A DNA stretch of 64,000 nt, from assembly GCA_937927675.1 (NCBI GenBank), contig CALBSG010000110.1:1-64000 (forward strand), given 5' to 3'. A program made the position numbers and the translations under genes. The notes beneath the pieces are model-generated. The model was not told the DNA's origin. It did no database searches and saw nothing but the letters and a program-made list of their open reading frames with translations. The stretch comes from an uncultured Paracoccaceae bacterium (GTDB lineage Bacteria > Pseudomonadota > Alphaproteobacteria > Rhodobacterales > Rhodobacteraceae). Positions 38,615 through 46,950 of this stretch are shown piece after piece. How positions within the stretch are numbered: the stretch's first letter is position 1; the number at the start of each line of letters is the position of its first letter.

Positions 38615-39043
38615 GTGGACCATCTGAACATCATCAAGTTGTGCGTCGGGGCAGAGTCGGTCGAAGACCTGCTTGATTGGCAAAAACAAAATGCCCCCCG
38701 CTGGGCATCGGGCACAGCCGAACATGTCACCCGCATGTGGCCAAAACGGGCCGATGAGGTGTTGGCCGGCGGGTCACTTTATTGGGTTATCAAAGGCGTT
38801 GTACTGGCCCGCCAACGCATTGTCGGGCTGGCCGAACGCCGCGGGCCCGATGGCATCGCCCGCTGCGCGCTGGTACTGGACGCCGAAGTGATCCGCACCG
38901 AGGCCGCCGCCCGCCGCCCGTTTCAAGGCTGGCGCTATCTTGATCCGGCCGAAACCCCGCGCGATCTGCCGCAAGGCAGGGCGCGCGATGACAGATTGCC
39001 ACCCGCGCTGGAACAGGCGCTCGCCGAAATCGGCCTGCGCTAA
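38615..39043 (+). CDS. DUF1489 family protein
   Basis: 142 residues from a GTG start. The opening LNIIKLCVGAESVEDLLDWQ and FQGWRYLDPAETPRDL are characteristic of DUF1489, a conserved alphaproteobacterial family with no assigned function. It is divergent from nrdJ (120-bp gap, no element recognised) and followed by two hairpins. Confidence 0.85.
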   Translation: MDHLNIIKLCVGAESVEDLLDWQKQNAPRWASGTAEHVTRMWPKRADEVLAGGSLYWVIKGVVLARQRIVGLAERRGPDGIARCALVLDAEVIRTEAAARRPFQGWRYLDPAETPRDLPQGRARDDRLPPALEQALAEIGLR

Positions 39044-39044
39044 G

Positions 39045-39068
39045 ACGATCCTTCGATCAAAGGATCGT
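39045..39068 (+). terminator. Hairpin after the DUF1489 gene
   Basis: ACGATCCTT (39045-39053) and AAGGATCGT (39060-39068) form a 9-bp stem with a six-base loop one base after the stop codon. No T tract follows directly; it may act together with the next hairpin. Confidence 0.6.
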
Positions 39069-39073
39069 AGCCC

Positions 39074-39096
39074 GAGTTTTCGTCGAAACTCTTTTT
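39074..39096 (+). terminator. Rho-independent terminator
   Basis: GAGTTT (39074-39079) and AAACTC (39086-39091) with TTTTT immediately after form a classic intrinsic terminator. Its TTTTCGTCGAAA core is nearly the same as that of the palindromes before xdhC. Confidence 0.75.
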
Positions 39097-39136
39097 CCGG
39101 CCTTCCCTTACGGCACGGGACGCGCGACAAAGCAGC

Positions 39137-40039
39137 ATGTCTTCGCGCCCCCTTTGGCTGATCGCCGCCCCCGTCGTCTTTCTGATCCTGTGGTCGGCAG
39201 GCTTTGCCGTGGCCAAGATCGCCGTCGCCCATGCCGGGCCTTTGACCGTGCTGGCGCTGCGCTACAGCCTTGTTCTGGCGCTGTTGATTCCCGTCGCGCT
39301 GGTGATGCGCCCACCGATGCCAAAGGCTCGCGGCGTGCTGGATGTCGCCGTGGTGGGTTTTCTCATTCAGGTCGTCTATTTCGGCCTGTGCTATGTCGCC
39401 TTCAAATCCGGCGTTTCCGCCGGCGCCGTGGCGATCATCGTCTGCCTGCAACCGATCCTTGTGGCGTTGATTGCGCCGCGTCTGGTCGGGGAAACCGTCA
39501 GCACAAAAGGGTGGCTGGGGCTGATCCTTGGGCTTTTGGGTGCGGGTCTGGCGATCGCTGGCCGGTCGACGATTGCGGCGGAAAACCTGTTTGGCGTCGG
39601 GCTGACCTGCCTTGCGCTGTTTGGGATGACGGCAGGCACGCTTTGGGAAAAACGCTTTGGCGTTTCACATCATCCGGTCAGCGCAAACCTGATCCAATAT
39701 GCCGTCGGGGCGGCGTTTTGCGTGCCTGCCGCCCTGATCGCCGAAGACACCCATATCGACTGGGCCCCGGAATTCATCTGGTCGATGGCCTATCTGGTGA
39801 TCGGCAATTCGCTTTTGGCGATGTCGCTGCTTTTGGCGATGATCCGGGCCGGCGAGGTGTCGCGCGTCTCGTCGCTGTTTTATCTCGTGCCGGCGCTGTC
39901 CGCACTCTGTGCTTGGCCGATGCTGGGCGAGGAGATGCCTGCCCTTGGCTGGGCCGGCATGGCTTTGGCAGGTTTGGGCGTGGCACTGGTGGGGCGTAAA
40001 ACGCCCCGCCCCGCCATTAAAACCCCTCAGGCAGGCTGA
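39137..40039 (+). CDS. EamA/DMT-family transporter
   Basis: 300 residues with about ten membrane helices in two EamA halves. Each half has the usual proline- and glycine-rich helix ends (GFAVAKIAVAHAGPLTVLALRY; VGETVSTKGWLGLILGLLGAGL). Such permeases export metabolites or amino acids; substrate unknown. Its last 23 bases overlap the 3' end of the converging hisG. Confidence 0.88.
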   Translation: MSSRPLWLIAAPVVFLILWSAGFAVAKIAVAHAGPLTVLALRYSLVLALLIPVALVMRPPMPKARGVLDVAVVGFLIQVVYFGLCYVAFKSGVSAGAVAIIVCLQPILVALIAPRLVGETVSTKGWLGLILGLLGAGLAIAGRSTIAAENLFGVGLTCLALFGMTAGTLWEKRFGVSHHPVSANLIQYAVGAAFCVPAALIAEDTHIDWAPEFIWSMAYLVIGNSLLAMSLLLAMIRAGEVSRVSSLFYLVPALSALCAWPMLGEEMPALGWAGMALAGLGVALVGRKTPRPAIKTPQAG

Positions 40040-40724
40040 CACCCAATTTCTGGGTCAGCGCGCGCAGGGTCGCCCCGGCTTGGCCCCAATCTGCGCCACG
40101 CGCCGCATAAAGCGTAGCTTGGCTTTGGTGGATCAGCCCATCCGACAGGATTTTCAGATGGTTCGCCCGCAGGGTTTCGCCGGTTGACGTGATGTCGGCC
40201 ACGGCCTCGGCCGTCAGGTTTTTCACCGTGCCTTCGGTCGCGCCTTGGCTGTCGACCAGCTGATAATCCGCAACACCATGCGCGGTCAGATATTCGCGCA
40301 CCAAGCGGTGGTATTTGGTGGCAATACGCAGGCGGAACCCATGGGTCGCCCGGAAGGCACCCGCCGCCGCATCCAGATCGTCCAAGGTATCAACGTCGAT
40401 CCAAGCATCCGGCACCGCGATGATAAGGTCGGCATGGCCAAAGCCCAAAGGGGCAAGTTCGGCCACCTGAACCTCCCAATCCGCCAGCTTGTCGCGCACA
40501 AGGTCCGACCCGGTGACGCCAAGATGGATGCGACCTGCCGACAATTCGCGCGGGATTTCTCCGGCGGAAAGCAGCACCAGCTCGACCCCGGCGATGCCTT
40601 CGACGGCGCCGGAATATTCGCGTTCATTGCCCGTGCGGCTCATGGTCACGCCATGCGCGCCGAACCAGTCAAAGGTTTTTTCCATCAGCCGCCCCTTGGA
40701 CGGCACGCCGATTTTCAGCATCAC
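40017..40724 (-). CDS. hisG: ATP phosphoribosyltransferase, short form
   Basis: 235 residues. KIGVPSKGRLMEKTFDWF at the start and DLVRDKLADWEVQVAELAPLGFGHADLIIAVP match HisG, the first enzyme of histidine synthesis. The C-terminal regulatory ACT domain of long HisG is missing, so it needs HisZ, encoded directly upstream with an ATGA overlap. Confidence 0.95.
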   Translation of the reverse strand: MMLKIGVPSKGRLMEKTFDWFGAHGVTMSRTGNEREYSGAVEGIAGVELVLLSAGEIPRELSAGRIHLGVTGSDLVRDKLADWEVQVAELAPLGFGHADLIIAVPDAWIDVDTLDDLDAAAGAFRATHGFRLRIATKYHRLVREYLTAHGVADYQLVDSQGATEGTVKNLTAEAVADITSTGETLRANHLKILSDGLIHQSQATLYAARGADWGQAGATLRALTQKLGVSLPEGF

Positions 40725-41818
40725 GCGGCCCCCTTCAGTGCGACCACCAGATTGGGCCGGATGATCCCGCCAACAGCAGGAATCGATTTGCCCTGCCCCA
40801 AGACGGCCGTCAGCGCGTCGTAACGGCCGCCGCTGGCCACAGGGGGCAGATCCGCCGGACCGATGAAGGCAAAGGTGAAGCCGTCGTAATATTCCATCGT
40901 GGTACGGCCAAGGCTCGCCTCAAAGGGCAGTGCGGCGGTGTCGATGCCACGGGATTTGAGCGCCTCCAATCGGGTGGCAAAACGGTCAACCGCCGCTTCG
41001 ATGGCGGGCAACAAGGGCGTGATGCCCCGCAAATGCTCCAGCGCCGATTGCGCCGGGGCTTGCAGGTTCAAAAGATCATAGAGCAAAGCCGCCGCCGGGG
41101 CCGCAATGGGCTTGGCATCCGCGTCTTCAATCAGCGCCGCCGCGCGGGCCACGATTTCGTCTTCGCCCCGCAGCCCGATCAACGGTGCGGCCTGGGCGAT
41201 CAGCTCCGAAGGGCTACCTTTGGCCAGACGCTCTAGCAGCTGCGCGCGGGCGGGTGGCATGGGCGCGCGGCCCGCAAAGCGGTCCAGCAAGGCCCGAAAG
41301 CGGTTGGGCCGCCAGATGTGGCGCAAGAGCGCGGCCTTGCGGCGCGGGGTGGTGTCCAGCCCGCGCACAGCCGCCATCAAGATGCCGATGTCACCCGTGA
41401 CCGCCCGCAGGGGCAGCCCGTGCAGGCAATCGGCAAACAGCGCAAACACCTCGGCATCGGCCGCCTCGGGGGCGTCGCGGTCAAAAACCTCGAACCCGAC
41501 CTGCAGATATTCACTGGCGCGGGGACCAAGATGATCCTGTTTGCGGAACACCTCTCCCATGTAGGCATAGCGCGCAGGGTCGGCGCCATGCGCCATATGG
41601 GCCTGCACCACCGGCACCGTGAAGTCGGGCCGCAGCATCATTTCGCCGCGCAAAGGGTCATGGGTGACATAGGCCCGCGCCCGGATATCCTCGCCGTAAA
41701 GATCCAGCATGGTATCTGCGGGCAACAGAATATCCGCATCAACCGGGGCCGCGCCCGCGGCCAAGAAGGCGGCGTAAAGGCGTTCAGCCTCGGCCCGGAT
41801 GGCGGGTTTTGTCGTCAT
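40721..41818 (-). CDS. hisZ: ATP phosphoribosyltransferase regulatory subunit
   Basis: 365 residues from ATG 41818, overlapping the hisS stop by ATGA. It is a HisRS-like catalytic fold without the anticodon domain ([41 protein letters not shown]). HisZ forms a complex with short HisG and carries histidine feedback control. It lies between hisS and hisG, as in other Rhodobacterales. Confidence 0.93.
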   Translation of the reverse strand: MTTKPAIRAEAERLYAAFLAAGAAPVDADILLPADTMLDLYGEDIRARAYVTHDPLRGEMMLRPDFTVPVVQAHMAHGADPARYAYMGEVFRKQDHLGPRASEYLQVGFEVFDRDAPEAADAEVFALFADCLHGLPLRAVTGDIGILMAAVRGLDTTPRRKAALLRHIWRPNRFRALLDRFAGRAPMPPARAQLLERLAKGSPSELIAQAAPLIGLRGEDEIVARAAALIEDADAKPIAAPAAALLYDLLNLQAPAQSALEHLRGITPLLPAIEAAVDRFATRLEALKSRGIDTAALPFEASLGRTTMEYYDGFTFAFIGPADLPPVASGGRYDALTAVLGQGKSIPAVGGIIRPNLVVALKGAA

Positions 41819-43320
41819 TGCCCCAGCATCTTCCGCACTTCGACCACCAGATCCGCGCGGGAAACTTCCACCTGTGCCGGGCGGTCTTTCCATTCTTCCA
41901 GCGTGGCATTGGCTGCGATCTTGGCGCCAAGGATCAGGTCTTTCAAAATGACCATGCCCTTTTCCGCCTCGTTCCCGCCTTGGATCACCGCAACGGGGGA
42001 TTGGCGTTTGTCGGCGTATTTCAACTGGTTGCCAAAGTTCTTGGGGTTGCCCAAGTAAACCTCGGCCCGGATGCCGGCATTGCGCAGATCTGCGACCATC
42101 GCCATGTAATCAGCCATGCGGTCACGATCCATCACCGTAACCACAACCGGACCCGCCGCCGTCGCCCCGACGCGCCCCTTGGCGCGCAGCGCGGCAAGAA
42201 GCCGATCAACCCCGATGGAAACGCCGGTCGCAGGCACCGACTGCCCGGTGAAGCGCTTGACCAGATCGTCATAACGCCCGCCACCCGCGACAGAGCCGAA
42301 CTGCCGCTTGCGGCCCTTTTCATCCAAAATTTCGAAGGTCAGTTCCGCCTCGAACACGGGGCCGGTGTAATAGCCAAGACCACGAACTACCGAAGGATCA
42401 ATGACAATACGATCCGCGCCATAACCTTGGGCTTCAAGAAGCTCGGCTAACTGCCGCAACTCCTCAACACCTTGGTTGCCAATCAGGGACTCACCAACGG
42501 CCTTCGAAAGATTATTGAGCGTTTCAAGATTGGTCGATGCTTTTGCGGTCAGAAAGTTGATGACTGGCTCAATCTCATTTTGGCTCAAGCCAACGCCTTC
42601 AATCTTTGCACCCGAGGCGTCTATACGTCCCGCGCCAAGTAGATCACGAACACCATCAATCCCAACTTTGTCGAACTTGTCTATGGTCCTCAGAAGGGCG
42701 TCTTTGCGCTCCGTTCCCGTCGGGTGGTCTGCAATAAGTTGATCGGCCACAGACTCGTCGCTACCAAAAACAACTTCAAGAACGCCGTTCAGAACCTTGC
42801 GGTTGTTCACCTTCACCACATAGTCGCCGCGGGGGATGCCAACGGTTTCCAAGGCGTCCGACAGCATGGCGCAAATTTCAGCATCGGCGGCAACAGATCC
42901 AGACCCAACCGTATCCGCATCGCATTGATAAAACTGCCGAAACCGCCCCGGGCCCGGCTTTTCATTGCGCCAGACCGGCCCCATGGCATAGCGCCGATAG
43001 GGCGTTGGCAGATCGTTGCGGAACTGCGCCGCCACGCGCGCCAAGGGGGCCGTCAGGTCATAGCGCAGCGCAAGCCAATCGCCATCTTCATCCTGCCAGC
43101 CAAAGACACCTTCATTCGGGCGATCAACGTCGGGCAGGAATTTGCCCAGCGCCTCGACGGTTTCCACCGCAGAGGTTTCCAACGGATCAAAGCCATAACG
43201 ATGATAAACGCCGGTGATGGCATCGAGCATCGCCTTGCGTTCGCTCACTTCAGCCCCGAAGTAATCGCGGAAGCCTTTGGGGGTTTCTGCCTTGGGACGG
43301 CGGATTTTGGCGTCGGACAT
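41815..43320 (-). CDS. hisS: Histidyl-tRNA synthetase
   Basis: 501 residues from ATG 43320. Class II motifs are present: motif 2 region [23 protein letters not shown], the HisA signature [14 protein letters not shown], and motif 3 in [16 protein letters not shown]. The C-terminal anticodon-binding domain is complete. The segment at about 42380-42790 has 47-55% GC and A/T-ending codons, including TTA, against clearly higher GC on both sides, although the reading frame is intact. This looks like a recombined segment. Confidence 0.95.
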   Translation of the reverse strand: MSDAKIRRPKAETPKGFRDYFGAEVSERKAMLDAITGVYHRYGFDPLETSAVETVEALGKFLPDVDRPNEGVFGWQDEDGDWLALRYDLTAPLARVAAQFRNDLPTPYRRYAMGPVWRNEKPGPGRFRQFYQCDADTVGSGSVAADAEICAMLSDALETVGIPRGDYVVKVNNRKVLNGVLEVVFGSDESVADQLIADHPTGTERKDALLRTIDKFDKVGIDGVRDLLGAGRIDASGAKIEGVGLSQNEIEPVINFLTAKASTNLETLNNLSKAVGESLIGNQGVEELRQLAELLEAQGYGADRIVIDPSVVRGLGYYTGPVFEAELTFEILDEKGRKRQFGSVAGGGRYDDLVKRFTGQSVPATGVSIGVDRLLAALRAKGRVGATAAGPVVVTVMDRDRMADYMAMVADLRNAGIRAEVYLGNPKNFGNQLKYADKRQSPVAVIQGGNEAEKGMVILKDLILGAKIAANATLEEWKDRPAQVEVSRADLVVEVRKMLGQ

Positions 43321-43393
43321 GGGATTTCCACCTTGCATCGCTTGGCCCTTCCTCTAACGAAGGGGAAAAGGCACGGCAAGCGGCGGATGAACG

Positions 43394-43594
43394 ATGCAAC
43401 AATTGGACGCGATGGAAGAGCGGATGGCGCATCTGATCCGGGCGGTCGATGACCTGTCGGATGTGGTCACAGCACAAACCCGCGAGATCGACACCCTCAA
43501 GCGCCGGGTCCAGATGCTGATGGAGCGCGAGGCCGAACGCGAGGCGGCAGGCCTTGGGTCGGCCGAGGCCAATGTGCCCCCGCCGCATTGGTAA
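43394..43594 (+). CDS. slyX: SlyX family protein
   Basis: 66 residues, mostly one coiled coil (MEERMAHLIRAVDDLSDVV then LKRRVQMLMERE) with the typical PPPHW C-terminal end of SlyX. Function is not established. Transcribed divergently from hisS. Confidence 0.85.
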   Translation: MQQLDAMEERMAHLIRAVDDLSDVVTAQTREIDTLKRRVQMLMEREAEREAAGLGSAEANVPPPHW

Positions 43595-43628
43595 GAGATG
43601 ATGGCACAAAGAACAGGGGCAAGCCCAG

Positions 43629-44678
43629 ATGCGCGGCGTTGACTATGGCGCCCTTGTCCTGACGCTGGCGCTTGGGGCCATCGGCGGGCTTGCGGCCCAT
43701 GCGGCACATCTGCCCTTGGGCTATCTTCTGGGGTCCATGGTGTTGATCGGGGTGCTGTCGGCACTTGGCGCAAAGCCCTTTGGCAAAACCCCAACCCTGC
43801 CCGCCCGGTTACGGTTTTCCTTTGTGCCTGTGATTGGCGTCGCCATCGGGGGGGCCTTTACCCCCGAGGTGGCCCGGGCAGCACTCGGCTGGGGGCCATC
43901 GCTGGCTGCCTTGTTTGTCTTTGTGCCCTTGGCCCATGCGCTTGGCTATGCGGTCTACCGCCGGGGCGGGTTTGCCAAGACGGAGGCCTTTTATGGCGCG
44001 GTGCCGGGTGGGCTGATCGAAAGCGTGCAGATGGGCGAACAGGCGGGCGCGGATGTGCGGCTGTTGATCGTCGTACAGACCTTGCGGCTGATCGGCACCA
44101 TCATCACCGTGCCGCTGATCTTTCTGGCGCTGACCGGCCATACCGTTGGGTCGGCGGCGGGGGCGGCCATGGTGGGGGCGGCGGCCCCCCTGACCGTGCA
44201 AGATTGCGCCTTGATGTTCGCCGCCGGACTGATCGGCGCGCGGGCGGGCAAGCGGCTGCGGTTTCCGGGCTATATCATCACGGGGCCCTTGCTGTGTTCA
44301 GCGGCTCTGCACGTTACCGGGGTGATGCAAGCCATCCCGCCGGGTTGGCTGGTCGCAGTGACACAAGTGATCCTTGGGGCCGGCCTTGGCGTGCGCTTTG
44401 TCGGCATGGACCGCCGCCTTTTGGCCCGCTGCGGGCGGTTGGCGATGCTGAATGGCGTGCTGGCCTTGGGGCTGGCCTTTGCCTTTGCAGGCATCGTGCA
44501 TGGGCTGACAGGTGCGCCGGTCGCGGCGGGGTTTCTGGCCTTTGCGCCGGGCGGTTTGGCCGAGATGAGCCTGATTGCCCTGAGCCTGAACATGTCGGTG
44601 ATCTATGTCACCGCGCATCACGTTGTGCGGATTGTTCTGGCAGTCAGTTTTGCCAAGCTGGGGCGGCGGCTGGCCTAA
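43629..44678 (+). CDS. AbrB-family membrane protein
   Basis: 349 residues with about ten membrane helices and an internal repeat of roughly 150 residues (LPLGYLLGSMVLIGVLSALG in the first half, RFPGYIITGPLLCSAALHV in the second). This is the membrane AbrB family (E. coli AbrB-like, PF05145), sometimes called putative ammonia monooxygenase; it is not the DNA-binding AbrB. Function unknown, probably transport. It ends three bases from a converging LysR gene. Confidence 0.82.
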   Translation: MRGVDYGALVLTLALGAIGGLAAHAAHLPLGYLLGSMVLIGVLSALGAKPFGKTPTLPARLRFSFVPVIGVAIGGAFTPEVARAALGWGPSLAALFVFVPLAHALGYAVYRRGGFAKTEAFYGAVPGGLIESVQMGEQAGADVRLLIVVQTLRLIGTIITVPLIFLALTGHTVGSAAGAAMVGAAAPLTVQDCALMFAAGLIGARAGKRLRFPGYIITGPLLCSAALHVTGVMQAIPPGWLVAVTQVILGAGLGVRFVGMDRRLLARCGRLAMLNGVLALGLAFAFAGIVHGLTGAPVAAGFLAFAPGGLAEMSLIALSLNMSVIYVTAHHVVRIVLAVSFAKLGRRLA

Positions 44679-44681
44679 CCA

Positions 44682-45560
44682 TCAGCCCAGCGGTGCCGCG
44701 AGGCGTTCCAGACACCAGGTCCAGACCGCATCGACCTCGGGCCTGCGGTCGGGGCTGCGCTTGCGGAAAATGTAGTACTGCGGTCCGACTTGCAGGGCGC
44801 GGTCCATAACTTGCACCAGACGCCCATCGGCCAGCTCGGCCTCGATAAACGCGCGGTTGACCACGATCACCCCCTGCCCGGCCAGTGCGATGTCGATGGC
44901 CATGGACGTGAGACTGAAGCGCGACCCGGGCAGCGGGCGCGTGGTGTTCAGAAACTGCGGCCAGTATTCAAGGCAGTGGTGGATCAATGGCAGCGCCTGC
45001 ACTTCATCCGTGCTGAGCGGCAGCCTATGGCCGGTGAGAAGTGTGGGACTTGCCACCGCGATCACCGGTTGCGCCAAAAGCAGCTGCACCTCGGCCCCTT
45101 GCGGAAACGGCGGGCGGGTGAAGCAAATGGCGACATCGACATCGTCGCGGCTGAAATCGGGCAGGCTTTCTTCGGCGATGGTCCGCAATTCCACCCCCGG
45201 CAGCACGGCGCGCAGATCCGCCATGCGCGGAATCAAAAGCCGGGTTGCCACGGTGGGGGTGGCCGAAATCGTCACCCGTGCAGGACGGTCAAGCAGGCGC
45301 GCGGTCGCGGCCGTCAACTGGTCAAAGGCGGCGGCGACCTCGGCCAGATAGCTGCGGCCCTCGGGCGTCAGCGACAGTCCGCGCGGGACGCGGTGAAACA
45401 GCGTCAGGCCAAGGTGATCCTCCAGCCCCCGCACCTGCTGGGCAACCGCGCCTTGGGTGACGGCCAACTCCTCGGCTGCGGCGCGAAACGACAGCGTGCG
45501 GCCTGCGGCATGAAAGGCGCGCAAGGCATTCAGCGGTGGCAGTTTGCGGGTGGGAAGCAT
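44682..45560 (-). CDS. LysR-family transcriptional regulator (GcvA-like)
   Basis: 292 residues from ATG 45560; the longer open frame adds an unlikely 34-residue extension. HTH at about 10-68 (LSFRAAAEELAVTQGAVAQQVRGLEDHLG) and a substrate-binding-like effector domain. It is divergent from the EamA transporter gene at 45661, with a 100-bp promoter gap, and therefore a likely regulator of that transporter. Confidence 0.88.
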   Translation of the reverse strand: MLPTRKLPPLNALRAFHAAGRTLSFRAAAEELAVTQGAVAQQVRGLEDHLGLTLFHRVPRGLSLTPEGRSYLAEVAAAFDQLTAATARLLDRPARVTISATPTVATRLLIPRMADLRAVLPGVELRTIAEESLPDFSRDDVDVAICFTRPPFPQGAEVQLLLAQPVIAVASPTLLTGHRLPLSTDEVQALPLIHHCLEYWPQFLNTTRPLPGSRFSLTSMAIDIALAGQGVIVVNRAFIEAELADGRLVQVMDRALQVGPQYYIFRKRSPDRRPEVDAVWTWCLERLAAPLG

Positions 45561-45660
45561 AGGGAAGGCCTGTAGGTTTTCTACACCCTGACAGGTTTTC
45601 TTCTGGCGTGAAAGGGGGCGCGCATTGGGGCATAAGGGCGGGGCAACGAAAGGTATTCCC

Positions 45661-46581
45661 ATGGCCCGCGCCTATGCTGCTCTGATCCTCATTGGTTTTG
45701 TCTGGGGGTCGAACTTTATCTTCATCAAAATGGCGACCGAGGTTCTGCCGCCGCTGCAGGTGGTGTTTCTGCGGGTCGTGGTCGGGTTTGTGCCTTTGGC
45801 ACTGGTTGCCCTTTGGACCGGGGCGATCCGCCGTGACCAATTGCGGCATCTGCCGCATTTTGCCGTGATGTCGGTGCTGGCGACCTCGTTCTACTACTAC
45901 GGTTTTGTGGCTGGGGGCGCACTTTTGCCGTCGTCGGTGGCCGGGCTCTTGGGCGGGGCGATCCCGATCGTGACCTTTCTGACCACGCTGGTGTTCCTGC
46001 GGTCTGAACAGCCGAACGGGTTGATTGCGATCGGGGTGGCCTTGGGGTTTGTCGGCATCGCGCTGACCGCGCGGCCTTGGGAAAATGGCGCAACGGTCAA
46101 CCTGCGCGGGGTGGCGTGGCTGCTCTCCGGCGTGGTGAGCGTGGGGATTTCCTTTGTCTACGCCCGCCGGTATCTCGCCCCCTTGCAGCTTCAGCCCGTG
46201 GCTTTGGCGGCTTGGCAAACCGGGCTGGCGTCGCTGACGCTGGCTGTTCTGACCGATTTCGACGGCATCACTGTGATTCTGGACCACCCCAAGGCGCTGG
46301 TGGCACTGGTGTTGGGGTTGGGGGTTCTGGGCACGGGACTGGCCTATCTGATCTACTATTACATGGTGCAAAAGCTGGGCGCGGTCGGGGCCTCTGGCGC
46401 GACCTATCTGCCAGCGGTGGTGGCTGTGGTCATTGGCGCTGCCGTGGGCGAGACGATCGGCCTTGTGGAGGTGGTGGCGCTGGTCCTGACCCTTGGCGGG
46501 GTGGCGCTGATCCAGCTTGGCGGCGCACGGGCGCGGGCTCAGTCCTCGCTGCGCCCGTCAGACAGCCGATTGCCCGCGTAA
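45661..46581 (+). CDS. EamA/DMT-family transporter
   Basis: 306 residues from ATG 45661, about ten membrane helices in two EamA repeats (GFVWGSNFIFIKMATEVLPP; GASGATYLPAVVAVVIGAAV). Divergent from a LysR regulator, an arrangement common for amino-acid or metabolite exporters under inducer control. The last 43 bases overlap the 3' end of the converging GFA-family gene. Confidence 0.88.
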   Translation: MARAYAALILIGFVWGSNFIFIKMATEVLPPLQVVFLRVVVGFVPLALVALWTGAIRRDQLRHLPHFAVMSVLATSFYYYGFVAGGALLPSSVAGLLGGAIPIVTFLTTLVFLRSEQPNGLIAIGVALGFVGIALTARPWENGATVNLRGVAWLLSGVVSVGISFVYARRYLAPLQLQPVALAAWQTGLASLTLAVLTDFDGITVILDHPKALVALVLGLGVLGTGLAYLIYYYMVQKLGAVGASGATYLPAVVAVVIGAAVGETIGLVEVVALVLTLGGVALIQLGGARARAQSSLRPSDSRLPA

Positions 46582-46919
46582 TGGTGCTTGAGCGGAAATT
46601 CCGGCAACCAGCCTTCGCGGCGAACAGTCCATAGCTCATAAGTCGGGCGGAACTGGTCAGGCGCGTCGAAGGCGCCAAGGTTAAGACCGATCTCATCGTC
46701 GAAATGGGCATAGACCGGCGAGCCGCAGGTCGGGCAGAAGAAACGGCCCTTATAGTCGCGTGCCTCGCCCGTGATGGTTACGGCGGCCTCGGCAAAAATG
46801 GCCGAGCCGTGGAACAAAGCGCCGTGGTTTTTGCGGCAATCAAGACAGTGGCAAAGACCCGTGCGGTAAGGTTCGCCGCGCGCTTCGAACCGCAGCCCCC
46901 CGCACAAACAGCCGCCCAT
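46539..46919 (-). CDS. GFA-family (glutathione-dependent formaldehyde-activating-like) protein
   Basis: 126 residues from ATG 46919. The zinc ligands are the CLCGGLRFEARG cysteines, CHCLDCRKNHG and FCPTCGSPVY, the standard GFA/CENP-V pattern. The founding member was proposed to assist formaldehyde-glutathione adduct formation, but most homologues are uncharacterised. The long open frame upstream is not supported. It lies 31 bp after dnaE on the same strand. Confidence 0.85.
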   Translation of the reverse strand: MGGCLCGGLRFEARGEPYRTGLCHCLDCRKNHGALFHGSAIFAEAAVTITGEARDYKGRFFCPTCGSPVYAHFDDEIGLNLGAFDAPDQFRPTYELWTVRREGWLPEFPLKHHYAGNRLSDGRSED

Positions 46920-46950
46920 GCTGATTTTCTCGCGGGTGATCCTGTCCACC

